Source: Acinetobacter vivianii (GTDB lineage Bacteria > Pseudomonadota > Gammaproteobacteria > Pseudomonadales > Moraxellaceae). From it: DNA of 64,000 nucleotides. A model generated the notes under the pieces. That model did not search any database. It worked only from the letters and a program-made list of their open reading frames with translations, and was not told the origin of the DNA. The stretch spans positions 186,001-250,000 of the forward strand of contig NZ_BMDR01000005.1 of NCBI RefSeq assembly GCF_014635885.1, given 5' to 3'. The translations under genes and the position numbers were made by a program. The first letter of the stretch is position 1. Each line of letters starts with the position of its first letter. Positions 27,350 to 36,587 of the stretch are shown here, piece by piece.

Positions 27350-27624
27350 TCTCCTAGTTAATATCTCTATTCCCTACTTTGTACGATCAAAAAGGTGCGT
27401 TTGGCTTTTTAATTGGATCGTTCTGTTCAGCTTCAGGAAATCGATTGATCCTTGTTAGATTACTTCCTTCATCACGATGTAGTCTAAGTCACATATACTT
27501 TTAACACTATATTTTTAACATTGTTGTGCTTATACTGTGCCGAACTTTTTAAACATTATTTTTCGCAACAATAGTCAGTTATTTAATTGAATAGATTGTT
27601 GTGTACATATTCTTAAGGTAACCC

Positions 27625-29442
27625 ATGGCGCAAGCTAAAAAATCCGTAGATATCAAAAATATACGCAATTTCTCGATCATTGCACACATTGACCACGGTA
27701 AGTCAACTCTGGCTGACCGTTTCATTCAAATGTGCGGTGGTTTACAAGATCGTGAGATGCAAGCTCAAGTATTAGACTCTATGGAGCTTGAGCGTGAGCG
27801 TGGGATTACAATTAAAGCCGCTTCGGTGACGTTGTATTACACGCATCCGAATGGTCAGGAATATCAATTAAACTTTATTGATACCCCAGGGCACGTTGAC
27901 TTCTCTTATGAAGTATCACGTTCTTTGGCCGCTTGTGAAGGGGCATTGCTGGTTGTCGATGCTGCACAAGGGGTTGAGGCGCAGTCTGTTGCTAACTGCT
28001 ATACCGCAATTGAACAGGGCTTAGAGGTTTTACCAATCTTGAACAAGATTGACTTGCCTCAGGCAGAGCCTGAACGTGTCATTCACGAAATTGAAGAAAT
28101 TATCGGGATTGAAGCGACAGATGCACCAACTTGTTCTGCAAAAACTGGTCTAGGTGTTGAAGGCGTTCTAGAGCGTCTTGTGGATGTCATTCCAGCACCT
28201 GAAGGTGACCGTGATGCACCATTACAGGCATTAATTATTGACTCATGGTTTGACAACTATTTAGGTGTTGTTTCCCTCGTCCGTATCAAGCAAGGTCGTA
28301 TCCGTAAGGGCGACAAGATGTTGGTGAAATCGACAGGTCAAACTCATCCTGTAACTTCTGTTGGTGTTTTTAATCCGAAACACACCGAAACTGACATCCT
28401 CGAAGCGGGTGAAGTTGGCTTCGTGATTGCGGGTATTAAAGATATTTTTGGTGCGCCTGTAGGTGATACCATCACACTTTCATCTACGCCTGAAGTTGAA
28501 ACATTACCTGGTTTTAAAAAGGTAAAACCACAGGTATATGCTGGACTTTTCCCGATTGATTCAAGTGACTTTGAACCGTTCCGTGAAGCGTTACAAAAGC
28601 TACAGATTAACGATTCGGCTTTATTCTTTGAACCTGAAAGTTCAGATGCATTAGGCTTTGGTTTCCGTTGTGGCTTCTTGGGAATGCTACACATGGAAAT
28701 CGTACAAGAGCGTTTAGAGCGTGAATACGATCTTGATCTGATTAGTTCTGCTCCAACGGTAATTTATGAAGCACTGACCAAGAAAGGCGATATTATTTAT
28801 ATCGACAGCCCATCAAAAATGCCTGATGGTTCTACAGTTGAAGACTTACGTGAACCAATTGCAGAATGTCATATCCTTGTGCCACAAGAATATTTAGGTA
28901 ACGTTATGACCTTGTGTATCGAGCGTCGTGGTGTACAAAAAGATATGAAATTCTTGGGGAATCAGGTTTCTATTACTTTTGAAATTCCAATGGCAGAAGT
29001 GGTCATGGATTTCTTTGACAAATTAAAATCATGTTCACGTGGTTTTGCATCACTCGACTATAACTTTGTTCGTTTCGAAAGTTCAGCTTTGGTTAAGGTG
29101 GATGTATTAATTAATAGCGAGAAGGTTGATGCCTTGGCGATGATTTGCCACCGTCAGGATGCGCGTCATCGTGGTATTGCATTGGTTGAGAAAATGAAAG
29201 ATCTCATTCCACGTCAAATGTACGATGTTGCGATTCAGGCTGCGATTGGTGCACAGATCATTGCCCGCTCTACCGTAAAAGCGATGCGTAAAAACGTATT
29301 GGCTAAATGTTATGGTGGTGACGTTTCACGTAAGAAGAAACTTCTCGCGAAGCAGAAAGAAGGTAAGAAACGTATGAAGCAAGTGGGAAGTGTTGAAATT
29401 CCACAAGAAGCGTTCTTGGCTGTATTGAAAGTCGATAGATAA
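27625..29442 (+). CDS. lepA: Elongation factor 4 (LepA)
   Basis: A ribosome-associated translational GTPase that remodels stalled or mistranslocated ribosomes. G1 is [14 protein letters not shown], the switch region has [12 protein letters not shown], then [12 protein letters not shown] and [13 protein letters not shown]; the C-terminal LepA domain ends [21 protein letters not shown]. Length 605 is normal. It leads the lepA-lepB-DUF4845-rnc-era-...-recO-pdxJ run. Confidence 0.98.
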   Translation: MAQAKKSVDIKNIRNFSIIAHIDHGKSTLADRFIQMCGGLQDREMQAQVLDSMELERERGITIKAASVTLYYTHPNGQEYQLNFIDTPGHVDFSYEVSRSLAACEGALLVVDAAQGVEAQSVANCYTAIEQGLEVLPILNKIDLPQAEPERVIHEIEEIIGIEATDAPTCSAKTGLGVEGVLERLVDVIPAPEGDRDAPLQALIIDSWFDNYLGVVSLVRIKQGRIRKGDKMLVKSTGQTHPVTSVGVFNPKHTETDILEAGEVGFVIAGIKDIFGAPVGDTITLSSTPEVETLPGFKKVKPQVYAGLFPIDSSDFEPFREALQKLQINDSALFFEPESSDALGFGFRCGFLGMLHMEIVQERLEREYDLDLISSAPTVIYEALTKKGDIIYIDSPSKMPDGSTVEDLREPIAECHILVPQEYLGNVMTLCIERRGVQKDMKFLGNQVSITFEIPMAEVVMDFFDKLKSCSRGFASLDYNFVRFESSALVKVDVLINSEKVDALAMICHRQDARHRGIALVEKMKDLIPRQMYDVAIQAAIGAQIIARSTVKAMRKNVLAKCYGGDVSRKKKLLAKQKEGKKRMKQVGSVEIPQEAFLAVLKVDR

Positions 29443-29513
29443 AGAAATGAGGCTGGGGAAACCTCTGTTTTACCCAGCTGCAAAACGAGCAGTGAGACTG
29501 CAAGAGAGGGTTT

Positions 29514-30377
29514 GTGGATTTTGATTTTAATTTGATTCTGGTACCAGCGACGCTGATTTTCTTTTTGGTGTGGTTGCTTGATAAATTTGTATTTAAACAA
29601 CGTGCAAATAGAGGGCGGAATCAGGAACATTTTCTTATCACATGGGCATATGACTTCTGGCCAGTATTGGCAGTCGTGCTGATTCTACGTTCTTTCTTAT
29701 ATGAACCATTTAATATTCCTTCTGACTCGATGGTACCTACCTTGGAGACAGGTGATTTTATTCTGGTGAATAAATTTGATTATGGTTTACGTCTCCCTGT
29801 AGTGAACACTAAAGTTGTTAATGTCGGTGAGCCGAAACGTGGTGAAGTGATCGTATTCCGTTATCCACCACAACCAACGATTAGCTATATTAAACGTGTA
29901 GTGGGTTTGCCGGGTGATCATATCCAGTTTAAAGCGGGTGAGTTGACGATTAATGGTCAGCAAATTGCAAAAGTCGCAACACAATTCTCACGTGTGAAAG
30001 ACCAGCAAGACACACCAACGGCTTTGTATTTTAAAGAAACATTAGGTGAACACCAGCATTTGATCCGTTATTTGGAAGGGCGTAACCCACTGGTTGAGCA
30101 ATTCCAGTTTGCGCAATTAAAAGGTGCTGAAGCCTTGGTTCCATTTGTTGCTAAAGCCAATGACGTCTTTATCAAAAGCAATGGACAGGATTGGGAAGTC
30201 ACCGTGCCTGAAGGTCAATATTTCGCAATGGGCGATAACCGTGACCAAAGTGCGGATAGTCGTTTTTGGGGCTTTGTACCTGAAGCGAATTTAACAGGTC
30301 GAGCTTTTTATATATGGATGCATAAAGAGCCAGGCTTTAATCTTCCAAGTTTCAACCGAAATGGTAAGATTGATTGA
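29514..30377 (+). CDS. lepB: Signal peptidase I
   Basis: It cleaves Sec and Tat signal peptides on the outer face of the inner membrane. Two N-terminal membrane segments precede the catalytic Ser (Ser72 in NIPSDSMVPTL) and the general-base Lys in SYIKRVVGLPGDH; MGDNRDQSADSRFWG is the box E region. Length 287. The start is GTG, chosen because AGAGAGGG lies just upstream and no ATG fits the N-terminus. Confidence 0.97.
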   Translation: MDFDFNLILVPATLIFFLVWLLDKFVFKQRANRGRNQEHFLITWAYDFWPVLAVVLILRSFLYEPFNIPSDSMVPTLETGDFILVNKFDYGLRLPVVNTKVVNVGEPKRGEVIVFRYPPQPTISYIKRVVGLPGDHIQFKAGELTINGQQIAKVATQFSRVKDQQDTPTALYFKETLGEHQHLIRYLEGRNPLVEQFQFAQLKGAEALVPFVAKANDVFIKSNGQDWEVTVPEGQYFAMGDNRDQSADSRFWGFVPEANLTGRAFYIWMHKEPGFNLPSFNRNGKID

Positions 30378-30401
30378 TAAAAACATAAAGGAAATATAAA
30401 G

Positions 30402-30779
30402 ATGCGTAAATCTCAACTTGGGACTTCGTATATCGCAATTTTATTTGGGGTGGTTTTATTTGCAGTTGCTGTGAAAGCAGCAATTGCGATTTGGCCAGCA
30501 TACTGGGATGACAAGCTGATTAATAGTCAGATTGAAGGCTTATTAAAAGATAGCCCTGCGAACGTTACACCAAGTAAGTTCGCCTCTCAGATGGATCAAC
30601 GTTTTGATATGAACGGTATCCGTGATCTACATTTTAAGGATATTGCGCAAGTGACTTATAAAGATGATCTTGTCGTAGTAAAGAAGTATGAAATCCGTAA
30701 GCCTTTCATGCTAAATATTAGTCTAGTTATGACCTTTGAGAAGACTTTTGACCAAAAATCTGCAAAACAAGCTCAATGA
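30402..30779 (+). CDS. DUF4845 membrane protein
   Basis: A 125-residue protein with one N-terminal membrane helix (GTSYIAILFGVVLFAVAVKAA) followed by a periplasmic domain with AIWPAYWDDKLINSQIEGLL. DUF4845 proteins regularly sit between lepB and rnc in gammaproteobacteria; their function is unknown. Its end overlaps the rnc start, implying coupling. Confidence 0.88.
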   Translation: MRKSQLGTSYIAILFGVVLFAVAVKAAIAIWPAYWDDKLINSQIEGLLKDSPANVTPSKFASQMDQRFDMNGIRDLHFKDIAQVTYKDDLVVVKKYEIRKPFMLNISLVMTFEKTFDQKSAKQAQ

Positions 30780-31443
30780 TACTCGGTTGCAAGGACGAAT
30801 CGGTCACCAGTTTAAACAGATTGATTTGTTGAAACTGGCCTTAACCCATCGTTCTGTCAGCCATAAACACAATTATGAACGCCTAGAATTTCTAGGCGAT
30901 TCATTATTGGGAATGATCGTTGCGAATTATTTGTACAATGCCTATCCGCTGGAAAATGAAGGCCGCTTGACGCGAATGCGTGCGACTTTGGTTCGACAGG
31001 AAGCGTTAGGAAAAATCGCAAATGATTTACAACTGAGTCGGTCATTAATTTTAAGCACTGGCGAGCTAAAATCAGGTGGTCATCACCGTGAATCGATTTT
31101 GGCAGACACAGTTGAAGCAATTATTGGTGCTATTTATTTAGACTGTAATGATCTAAACCTGTTAGAACGCATTGTGTTAAAATGGTATGAACCATATCTT
31201 GATCATATCGAACCGACAGATCAACTGAAAGACCCGAAATCACGTTTGCAAGAGTATTTACAAGCACGTAAAAAACCTCTCCCAGTTTACGAGGTTGTAG
31301 ATATTCAGGGTGATGCACCGAATCAGCATTTCAAGGTGGAATGTTTGGTCGATGGATTGCCAAAAATTCAAGGCGAGGGCTCAAGTCGTCGTTTTGCCGA
31401 ACAAACGGCAGCGGCAGAGATTTTAAAATTATTGGAGCAATAA
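30748..31443 (+). CDS. rnc: Ribonuclease III
   Basis: A double-strand-specific endoribonuclease that processes rRNA and mRNA. The RNase III signature [13 protein letters not shown] and the second acidic site [16 protein letters not shown] are present; the dsRNA-binding domain is at the C-terminus ([15 protein letters not shown] to [12 protein letters not shown]). The start is most likely TTG 30748 ([11 protein letters not shown]...), inside the end of the DUF4845 gene; a TTG at 30736 is also open. Confidence 0.95.
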   Translation: MTKNLQNKLNDTRLQGRIGHQFKQIDLLKLALTHRSVSHKHNYERLEFLGDSLLGMIVANYLYNAYPLENEGRLTRMRATLVRQEALGKIANDLQLSRSLILSTGELKSGGHHRESILADTVEAIIGAIYLDCNDLNLLERIVLKWYEPYLDHIEPTDQLKDPKSRLQEYLQARKKPLPVYEVVDIQGDAPNQHFKVECLVDGLPKIQGEGSSRRFAEQTAAAEILKLLEQ

Positions 31444-31447
31444 CCTG

Positions 31448-32476
31448 ATGTCCCATTCAAATGAAAATAAGCCAGAAGCAGCAGCTGAGCAGCAAGACGG
31501 CAATAACTTGATTGATCAATTTTTTAGTTCTCAAGGAACTACGATTCCTTCTGATTTTAAAAGCGGTTTTGTTGCGATCGTTGGTCGCCCAAACGTAGGT
31601 AAGTCGACATTAATGAACCATTTATTGGGTCAAAAACTGTCAATTACTTCACGTAAGCCACAAACCACACGTCATAAAATTGTTGGTATTGATTCTCGTG
31701 AAAAATCACAGGCGGTATTTGTTGATACCCCTGGGATGCACAAGAAAGAAGTACGTGCGATCAACAAAATGATGAACCGCGCTGCTCATTCAGCATTGCG
31801 TGATGTGAATCTGGTTTTATTTGTGGTTGATGCACAGAAGTGGACTCAAAATGATGAGCTCGTTTTGGAAAAACTGAAAAATGCAGATATGCCTGTGATT
31901 CTTGTGATCAATAAGCTGGATACCTTTGAGAACAAAAACGAAGCATTACCACTGATTCGTGAACGTGCCAAGTTAATGAACTTTGCCGAGATTGTTCCTG
32001 TATCTGCATTGCGTGGTGCCAATCTTGAGCATCTGCGTGATACGATTGAAAAGTATCTGCCTTATCAGCCGCCATTGTATTCACTGGATCAAATTACTGA
32101 CCGTTCTGAACGCTTCCTTGCGAGTGAAATTATTCGTGAGAAAATCATGCGTCAGTTGGGTGAAGAACTGCCATACGATTTGACTGTACAGATTGAATCT
32201 TTTAAAACAGAAGAAGCGACTGTAAATGAAAAAACGGGGCGTTTAAAACCACCTTGTACTTATATTGATGCGACGATCTTTGTTGAACGCCAAGGCCAAA
32301 AAGCCATTGTGATTGGTGATAAAGGTGCGAAGCTGAAAAGTATCGGTATGGATGCGCGTGCTGACATGGAAAAAATGTTTGAACAAAAGATCATGCTAAC
32401 GCTTTGGGTGAAAGTCAAAGGCGGCTGGTCTGATGATGAGCGTGCTTTGAAAAGCTTGGGTTATAGCGATATTTAA
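31448..32476 (+). CDS. era: GTPase Era
   Basis: An essential GTPase in 16S rRNA maturation and 30S assembly. G1 is [11 protein letters not shown] (about residues 45-55), then [10 protein letters not shown] and the VINKLD site, with a C-terminal KH domain containing [14 protein letters not shown]. At 342 residues it carries about 30 extra N-terminal residues, polar and Glu/Gln/Asn-rich, compared with E. coli Era. It starts 4 bases after the rnc stop. Confidence 0.97.
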   Translation: MSHSNENKPEAAAEQQDGNNLIDQFFSSQGTTIPSDFKSGFVAIVGRPNVGKSTLMNHLLGQKLSITSRKPQTTRHKIVGIDSREKSQAVFVDTPGMHKKEVRAINKMMNRAAHSALRDVNLVLFVVDAQKWTQNDELVLEKLKNADMPVILVINKLDTFENKNEALPLIRERAKLMNFAEIVPVSALRGANLEHLRDTIEKYLPYQPPLYSLDQITDRSERFLASEIIREKIMRQLGEELPYDLTVQIESFKTEEATVNEKTGRLKPPCTYIDATIFVERQGQKAIVIGDKGAKLKSIGMDARADMEKMFEQKIMLTLWVKVKGGWSDDERALKSLGYSDI

Positions 32477-32491
32477 GCAATGGAAACAGGT

Positions 32492-32689
32492 ATGAAAACA
32501 ACAATTCGTGTATTCGCAATCGTGACATGTATTTTCATGTTGCAAGGGTGTGTTCATAAGCTTGTAACTGTACCTGTTAAAGTGGCTTATAAGACAACCA
32601 AAGGTGTAGTCAAAGGAACGGCAGCTGTCGTAGGTGCGGTTATTCCTGATGGTGATGATGAAGAAAAGGATGAAAAGAAGAAGGACTAA
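32492..32689 (+). CDS. Small lipoprotein (65 aa)
   Basis: A lipoprotein signal with lipobox MLQGC (Cys20 from this start) precedes a short mature part with VTVPVKVAYKTTKGVVKGTA and a charged tail of Asp/Glu/Lys. It resembles small Acinetobacter lipoproteins conserved at this site; function unknown. An ATG at 32480 is in frame and would add METG. It sits between era and recO, where most relatives have nothing. Confidence 0.8.
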   Translation: MKTTIRVFAIVTCIFMLQGCVHKLVTVPVKVAYKTTKGVVKGTAAVVGAVIPDGDDEEKDEKKKD

Positions 32690-32698
32690 TATCGTTCC

Positions 32699-33406
32699 AT
32701 GATGCGTAATGAAGTCCTGCATGGCTATTTGATTCATCATCGTAAATATCGTGAAAAAAGCCATATTGTGCATTTATTTACACAAGAATATGGTCGGGTG
32801 GATGGAATCTTAAGACAGATTCCTCCACCGCAGTATCAACCTATTTGCTTGCAAGCGACAGGCAAATCCGAGCTTAAAAATTTCACTAAACTGGAAATTT
32901 TGAATCAGCCTGTTTTCTTCCATGGCGATGCATTTTTTGCTGGGTTCTATTTAAATGAAATCGTGTTGCGCCTTTGTCCTTTGGAAGAGGCTTTACCGCA
33001 AACATTTGAGCAATATCAGTTGACCTTGTTGCAGTTGCAGCAACTTGCCTCACATCAGCAAGCGTCTTTATTCTTACGACAAATCCTGCGTCAATTTGAG
33101 CATGTCTTATTGCAAGAGTTGGGTTATGCCATCGATTTCTCAGTGGATGCAAATCAACAAGACATCTTGCCACTTCGACATTATCAATTTCAGCTGAATG
33201 ATGGCTTTCTGCCCGTTGCGCAAGCATCACGTTCGACACTTTCCGGTACGTTGATTGCATCTATGCAAAACCATGAAGATGGTCAGGATTTTTCTCACGA
33301 ACAATTGCAATTATTGGGTAAACTATACCGTCAAATGATTAGCTCATTGTTGGGTGATCGGCCACTCAAAAGCCGTCAACTCTGGATTCAAAGTACACAA
33401 ACTTGA
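32699..33406 (+). CDS. recO: DNA repair protein RecO
   Basis: It helps load RecA on SSB-coated gaps in the RecFOR pathway. The N-terminal OB fold contains GYLIHHRKYREKSHIVHLFTQEYGRVDG; the C-terminal helical half follows. The zinc cysteines present in some RecO proteins are not visible here. Length 235 is normal. Double ATG at the start. In operon position between era and pdxJ, as in E. coli. Confidence 0.93.
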   Translation: MMRNEVLHGYLIHHRKYREKSHIVHLFTQEYGRVDGILRQIPPPQYQPICLQATGKSELKNFTKLEILNQPVFFHGDAFFAGFYLNEIVLRLCPLEEALPQTFEQYQLTLLQLQQLASHQQASLFLRQILRQFEHVLLQELGYAIDFSVDANQQDILPLRHYQFQLNDGFLPVAQASRSTLSGTLIASMQNHEDGQDFSHEQLQLLGKLYRQMISSLLGDRPLKSRQLWIQSTQT

Positions 33407-33461
33407 TATTCCTGATGTATTGAAAATAATTATTCAGGGCTAAACCGATAGGATATTTTTT

Positions 33462-34190
33462 ATGGCTGCAATCTTGGGTGTAAACATTGATCATGTTGCA
33501 ACATTAAGACAGGCACGTGGTACAACTTACCCTGATCCAGTTCAGGCTGCTTTGGTTTGTGAACAAGCGGGTGCAGAGGGGATTACCTTGCATTTACGTG
33601 AAGATCGTCGCCATATACAGGATGATGATGTACGTCGTATGCGTCCCTTGCTGAAAACTCGAATGAATCTTGAGTTGGCAGTGACAGATGAAATGGTTGC
33701 ATTTGCCAAAGAGATTCAACCTCAACATGTTTGCTTTGTCCCTGAACGTCGTCAAGAAGTAACAACTGAAGGTGGTCTGGATGTTGTAGGTCACTTTGAA
33801 AAAGTGAAGGCAGCAACACAAGCACTGACCGCAATTGGCAGTGATGTGTCGTTATTTATCGATGCTGATCTAGCTCAAATTGATGCGGCTGTCGCATGTG
33901 GTGCGCCGACCATTGAGATTCATACTGGTGCTTATGCAGATGCAGAGACTGAGGAGCAGCAACAAGCAGAATTGGCACGTATTATCAAAGGCGTGGAGTA
34001 TGCGGCTGCCAAAGGTCTGGTTGTGAATGCAGGTCATGGCTTAAATCTGGACAATGTTGCAGCGATTGCAGCGATCCCTCAAATTCATGAGCTGAATATT
34101 GGCCATTCGATTATTGCAGATAGCGTATTCGTTGGACTGGCTCAAGCGGTAAAAGATATGAAAGCAGCAATTCAGGCTGCTGCGAGATAA
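33462..34190 (+). CDS. pdxJ: Pyridoxine 5'-phosphate synthase
   Basis: It condenses 1-deoxyxylulose 5-phosphate and 3-amino-2-oxopropyl phosphate to pyridoxine 5'-phosphate. [22 protein letters not shown] is the family hallmark, followed by [13 protein letters not shown] and the final [15 protein letters not shown]. Length 242 is normal. Follows recO; acpS, its usual downstream neighbour in enterics, is replaced by miaE. Confidence 0.98.
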   Translation: MAAILGVNIDHVATLRQARGTTYPDPVQAALVCEQAGAEGITLHLREDRRHIQDDDVRRMRPLLKTRMNLELAVTDEMVAFAKEIQPQHVCFVPERRQEVTTEGGLDVVGHFEKVKAATQALTAIGSDVSLFIDADLAQIDAAVACGAPTIEIHTGAYADAETEEQQQAELARIIKGVEYAAAKGLVVNAGHGLNLDNVAAIAAIPQIHELNIGHSIIADSVFVGLAQAVKDMKAAIQAAAR

Positions 34191-34194
34191 GTTG

Positions 34195-34851
34195 ATGAGT
34201 AGTGTAAATTATGATGAGTTAATGCAACCCGTCATTGCGTTTTTAGGTTGTACAACACCTCAGGCATGGTTAGATGAAGCGGTAAATAACCTTGATATCT
34301 TGATGCAAGACCATGCCAACTGTGAGAAGAAAGCAGCAAGTACAGCCATGAATTTGATGTTCCGCTATAGCTTCTTTACAGACTTGCAAGTGAAATTGGC
34401 GCAATTGGTTCGTGAAGAGATGCTGCATTATGAGCAGGTACTTGAATTCATGAATAAGCGCGGCCAAGAATGGAAGGGTTTGAGTGCAGGGCGTTATGCA
34501 GGTGGGTTGCGTAAAGAAATCCGTACTTACGAGCCTGAAGCATTGATTGATGTCATGATCATTGGTGCATTTGTAGAAGCACGTTCATGTGAGCGTTTCT
34601 ACGCGCTGGCACCGATTGTTGATGAGGAGCTGGGGCGTTACTACCGTTATTTGCTTAAATCGGAATCTCGCCATTTTGAGGACTATTTAGCGTTGGCTTT
34701 AGATGTCGCAAAATCAGCGAAACTCAAAGATCCAGAAGAAGATATTCAGCAACGCATTGAATATATCCGTGAAGTGGAAAAAAATCTGATTTTAACTCCA
34801 GATGATACGTTCCGTTTTCATAGTGGCGTACCCGCAAAGGTTGCAGCTTAA
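34195..34851 (+). CDS. miaE: tRNA-(ms2i6A37) hydroxylase MiaE
   Basis: A ferritin-like di-iron monooxygenase that hydroxylates the isopentenyl group of ms2i6A37 in tRNAs. The metal-site helices are visible: EEMLHYEQV and SESRHFEDY supply ExxH pairs and EARSCERF another Glu. Length about 218 is normal. ATG 34195 follows a GAGATAAG ribosome site; it lies 4 bases behind pdxJ and shares its transcript. Confidence 0.93.
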   Translation: MSSVNYDELMQPVIAFLGCTTPQAWLDEAVNNLDILMQDHANCEKKAASTAMNLMFRYSFFTDLQVKLAQLVREEMLHYEQVLEFMNKRGQEWKGLSAGRYAGGLRKEIRTYEPEALIDVMIIGAFVEARSCERFYALAPIVDEELGRYYRYLLKSESRHFEDYLALALDVAKSAKLKDPEEDIQQRIEYIREVEKNLILTPDDTFRFHSGVPAKVAA

Positions 34852-34865
34852 TCTGCATTCGAAAG

Positions 34866-34895
34866 AAAAAACCTCTGATTAGCAGAGGTTTTTTT
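34866..34895 (+). terminator. Terminator of the pdxJ-miaE unit
   Basis: AAAAACCTCTG-ATTAG-CAGAGGTTTTTTT, a perfect stem with a T7 tail. Confidence 0.9.
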
Positions 34896-34921
34896 ATGGC
34901 TATTGGATTTTATCGTGGCAT

Positions 34922-34954
34922 AAAAAAAGCCCCGATCAATGATCAGGGCTTTTT
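34922..34954 (-). terminator. Terminator of the tRNA-Asn pair
   Basis: AAAAAGCCC ... GGGCTTTTT with an inner GATC-AAT-GATC stem; the minus strand ends in TTTTTTT. It lies just after the tRNA 3' end. Confidence 0.85.
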
Positions 34955-34961
34955 AGAATCT

Positions 34962-35037
34962 TGGCTCTCCCACCTGGGCTCGAACCAGGGACCTGCGGAT
35001 TAACAGTCCGTCGCTCTACCGACTGAGCTATGGGAGA
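34962..35037 (-). tRNA. tRNA-Asn (GTT), copy 2 in transcript order
   Basis: The minus strand gives a complete 76-nt cloverleaf: acceptor TCTCCCA/TGGGAGA, D arm with AGCTCAGTCGGTAGAGC, anticodon loop CTGTTAA (anticodon GTT), T arm GGTTCGAGCC and encoded CCA. It differs from its neighbour in the sixth acceptor pair (C-G here). Confidence 0.97.
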
Positions 35038-35046
35038 ATAGTAGAT

Positions 35047-35122
35047 TGGCTCTCCAACCTGGGCTCGAACCAGGGACCTGCGGATTAACAGTCCGTCGCT
35101 CTACCGACTGAGCTATTGGAGA
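35047..35122 (-). tRNA. tRNA-Asn (GTT), copy 1 in transcript order
   Basis: A complete 76-nt cloverleaf with anticodon GTT and encoded CCA. Its acceptor stem is TCTCCAA/TTGGAGA, identical to the other copy except for an A-T pair at position six. Nine bases separate the two genes, so they are processed from one transcript. Confidence 0.97.
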
Positions 35123-35264
35123 ATCTGATGCGCATTTTAGGCATGAAAAGCAGATGCGTCAACAACAATAGTAAATAAAATTAATCGTTTGCTTGATTAA
35201 TAATCTTTTCAGTGCAAAGTGTGCAAAAAATGCGAGAAAAAGATCTTATTTACTTAAAAATTAA

Positions 35265-36491
35265 TCAGTTAATGTGTTTTTCCTTGAACTTTGCCAATGC
35301 ATCTATTCGATATTGAATCAGCATTTCCCCAATTTCTGGGCCACTGACATGTTCCGGCAAATCTTGCGCACGTATATTTCTGACGATTTGCATGGCATCT
35401 AACATATATTGTGCTTGCGGATAAGGGCGCTGCTCCAAACCCAAGCGACCTTTGGCATCACATTCACAGGCCTGTATAAAAGCTTCCACTTTTTCTGGTC
35501 GGCGTAGTACATCCAAACGCTGTAACAAACGCCATAAAGTACCCGGTTTCAGATTTTTCACCTGATGGCATTTTAAATGCTCTTTACATACGATCAGAGC
35601 TAGATTTTTAAGCGCAGTCGGTACTTTTAAGCGATCACAGATTTGAGTAACGGGCGGAATACCACGTTCTTCATGCATAATATGTCGTGGTAATTCTTCT
35701 ACAGGAGTAAGTGCTTTCCCTAGGTCGTGTACCAGCACTGCAAAGCGCACTTCAAGCGCATAATTCGCTAAGCAGGCCTGTTTAAGTGCCATTAACGTAT
35801 GAATGCCACAGTCAATTTCAGGATGATACTCTGGACGTTGGGGTACGCCGAATAATGCATTGATTTCTGGAAATAAGACTTCTAGGGCATCACAGTCTTT
35901 TAAGATCTGGAAATACACATCAGCATGGTCTTCCATTAAGGCGCGAGAGGTTTCTTTCCAGACACGCTCGGGTGTTAATGCGCTTAATTCACCTGATTGG
36001 GCAATTTTCCGCATCAATTGCAAGGTTTCTTCTGCAACAGTAAAGCCGTAAGTTGCATAACGTGCTGCAAAACGGGCTACGCGGAGTACACGTAACGGAT
36101 CTTCGGTAAATGCCTCTGAAACATGACGTAGTACTTTGTGCTGTAAGTCCTGCTGACCACCATAAGGGTCATACACTTGACCATGATCGTCCATTGCCAT
36201 TGCATTAATGGTCAGGTCACGACGAATCAGATCATCTTCTAATTTTACGCTGGTATCGGTAAAAAACTGAAAGCCATGATAACCCACGCCAGATTTGCGT
36301 TCGGTGCGCGCTAGTGCGTATTCTTCTTTTGTTTTTGGATGTAGAAATACAGGAAAATCTTTACCGACAGGTTGATAACCTTCGGCCAATAATTGTTCGG
36401 GCGTTGCTCCAACCACCACATAATCTTTTTCGTGATAGGGGTGGCCGAGTAAATGATCCCGAACTGCACCGCCTACTAAATAAACTTGCAT
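35265..36491 (-). CDS. cca: CCA-adding enzyme (multifunctional, HD domain)
   Basis: It adds or repairs the 3'-CCA of tRNAs. The nucleotidyltransferase head MQVYLVGGAVRDHLLG carries the GG and then the EKDYVVVG catalytic acidic pair; DLIRRDLTINAMAMDD follows, and the C-terminal HD domain has FAVLVHDLGKALTP with 2',3'-cyclic phosphodiesterase-type residues. Length 408 is typical of proteobacterial class II enzymes. ATG 36491 has an AGAGG ribosome site that lies inside a 14-bp hairpin arm. Confidence 0.95.
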   Translation of the reverse strand: MQVYLVGGAVRDHLLGHPYHEKDYVVVGATPEQLLAEGYQPVGKDFPVFLHPKTKEEYALARTERKSGVGYHGFQFFTDTSVKLEDDLIRRDLTINAMAMDDHGQVYDPYGGQQDLQHKVLRHVSEAFTEDPLRVLRVARFAARYATYGFTVAEETLQLMRKIAQSGELSALTPERVWKETSRALMEDHADVYFQILKDCDALEVLFPEINALFGVPQRPEYHPEIDCGIHTLMALKQACLANYALEVRFAVLVHDLGKALTPVEELPRHIMHEERGIPPVTQICDRLKVPTALKNLALIVCKEHLKCHQVKNLKPGTLWRLLQRLDVLRRPEKVEAFIQACECDAKGRLGLEQRPYPQAQYMLDAMQIVRNIRAQDLPEHVSGPEIGEMLIQYRIDALAKFKEKHIN

Positions 36492-36494
36492 GAA

Positions 36495-36539
36495 AAAACC
36501 TCTATTCTTCACACAATCATGCTACAGAATAGAGGTTTT
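36495..36539 (-). terminator. Terminator-like hairpin overlapping the cca ribosome site
   Basis: AAAACCTCTATTCT and AGAATAGAGGTTTT form a 14-bp perfect stem with a 17-base loop. On the minus strand the 3' arm is AGAATAGAGGTTTTTTC and runs directly into the cca ATG, so the arm contains both the T run of a terminator and the ribosome binding site of cca. Confidence 0.7.
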
Positions 36540-36547
36540 CTCAAGCG

Positions 36548-36581
36548 CTAAGCAAAGCTTTTCTGGAAAAGCTTTGCTTAG
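36548..36581 (-). repeat. 15-bp perfect inverted repeat after maeB
   Basis: CTAAGCAAAGCTTTT-CTGG-AAAAGCTTTGCTTAG lies seven bases after the maeB stop. It has no T run and precedes the terminator-like hairpin, so it may be an RNA-stabilising stem or a small intergenic palindrome. Confidence 0.7.
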
Positions 36582-36587
36582 GTGGAC

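Larger units (their letters stand above)
26698..27624. other. Gene-poor kilobase before lepA
   Basis: No standard gene is visible in these 927 bases, although the flanking genes are tightly packed. It holds two small candidate ORFs (listed separately) and, on the minus strand at about 26812-26980, a 56-codon open stretch ending FLRSANSNKPSSLETPQ that could be the relic of a lost gene. The last 150 bases before lepA are AT-rich and probably contain its promoter. Confidence 0.5.
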
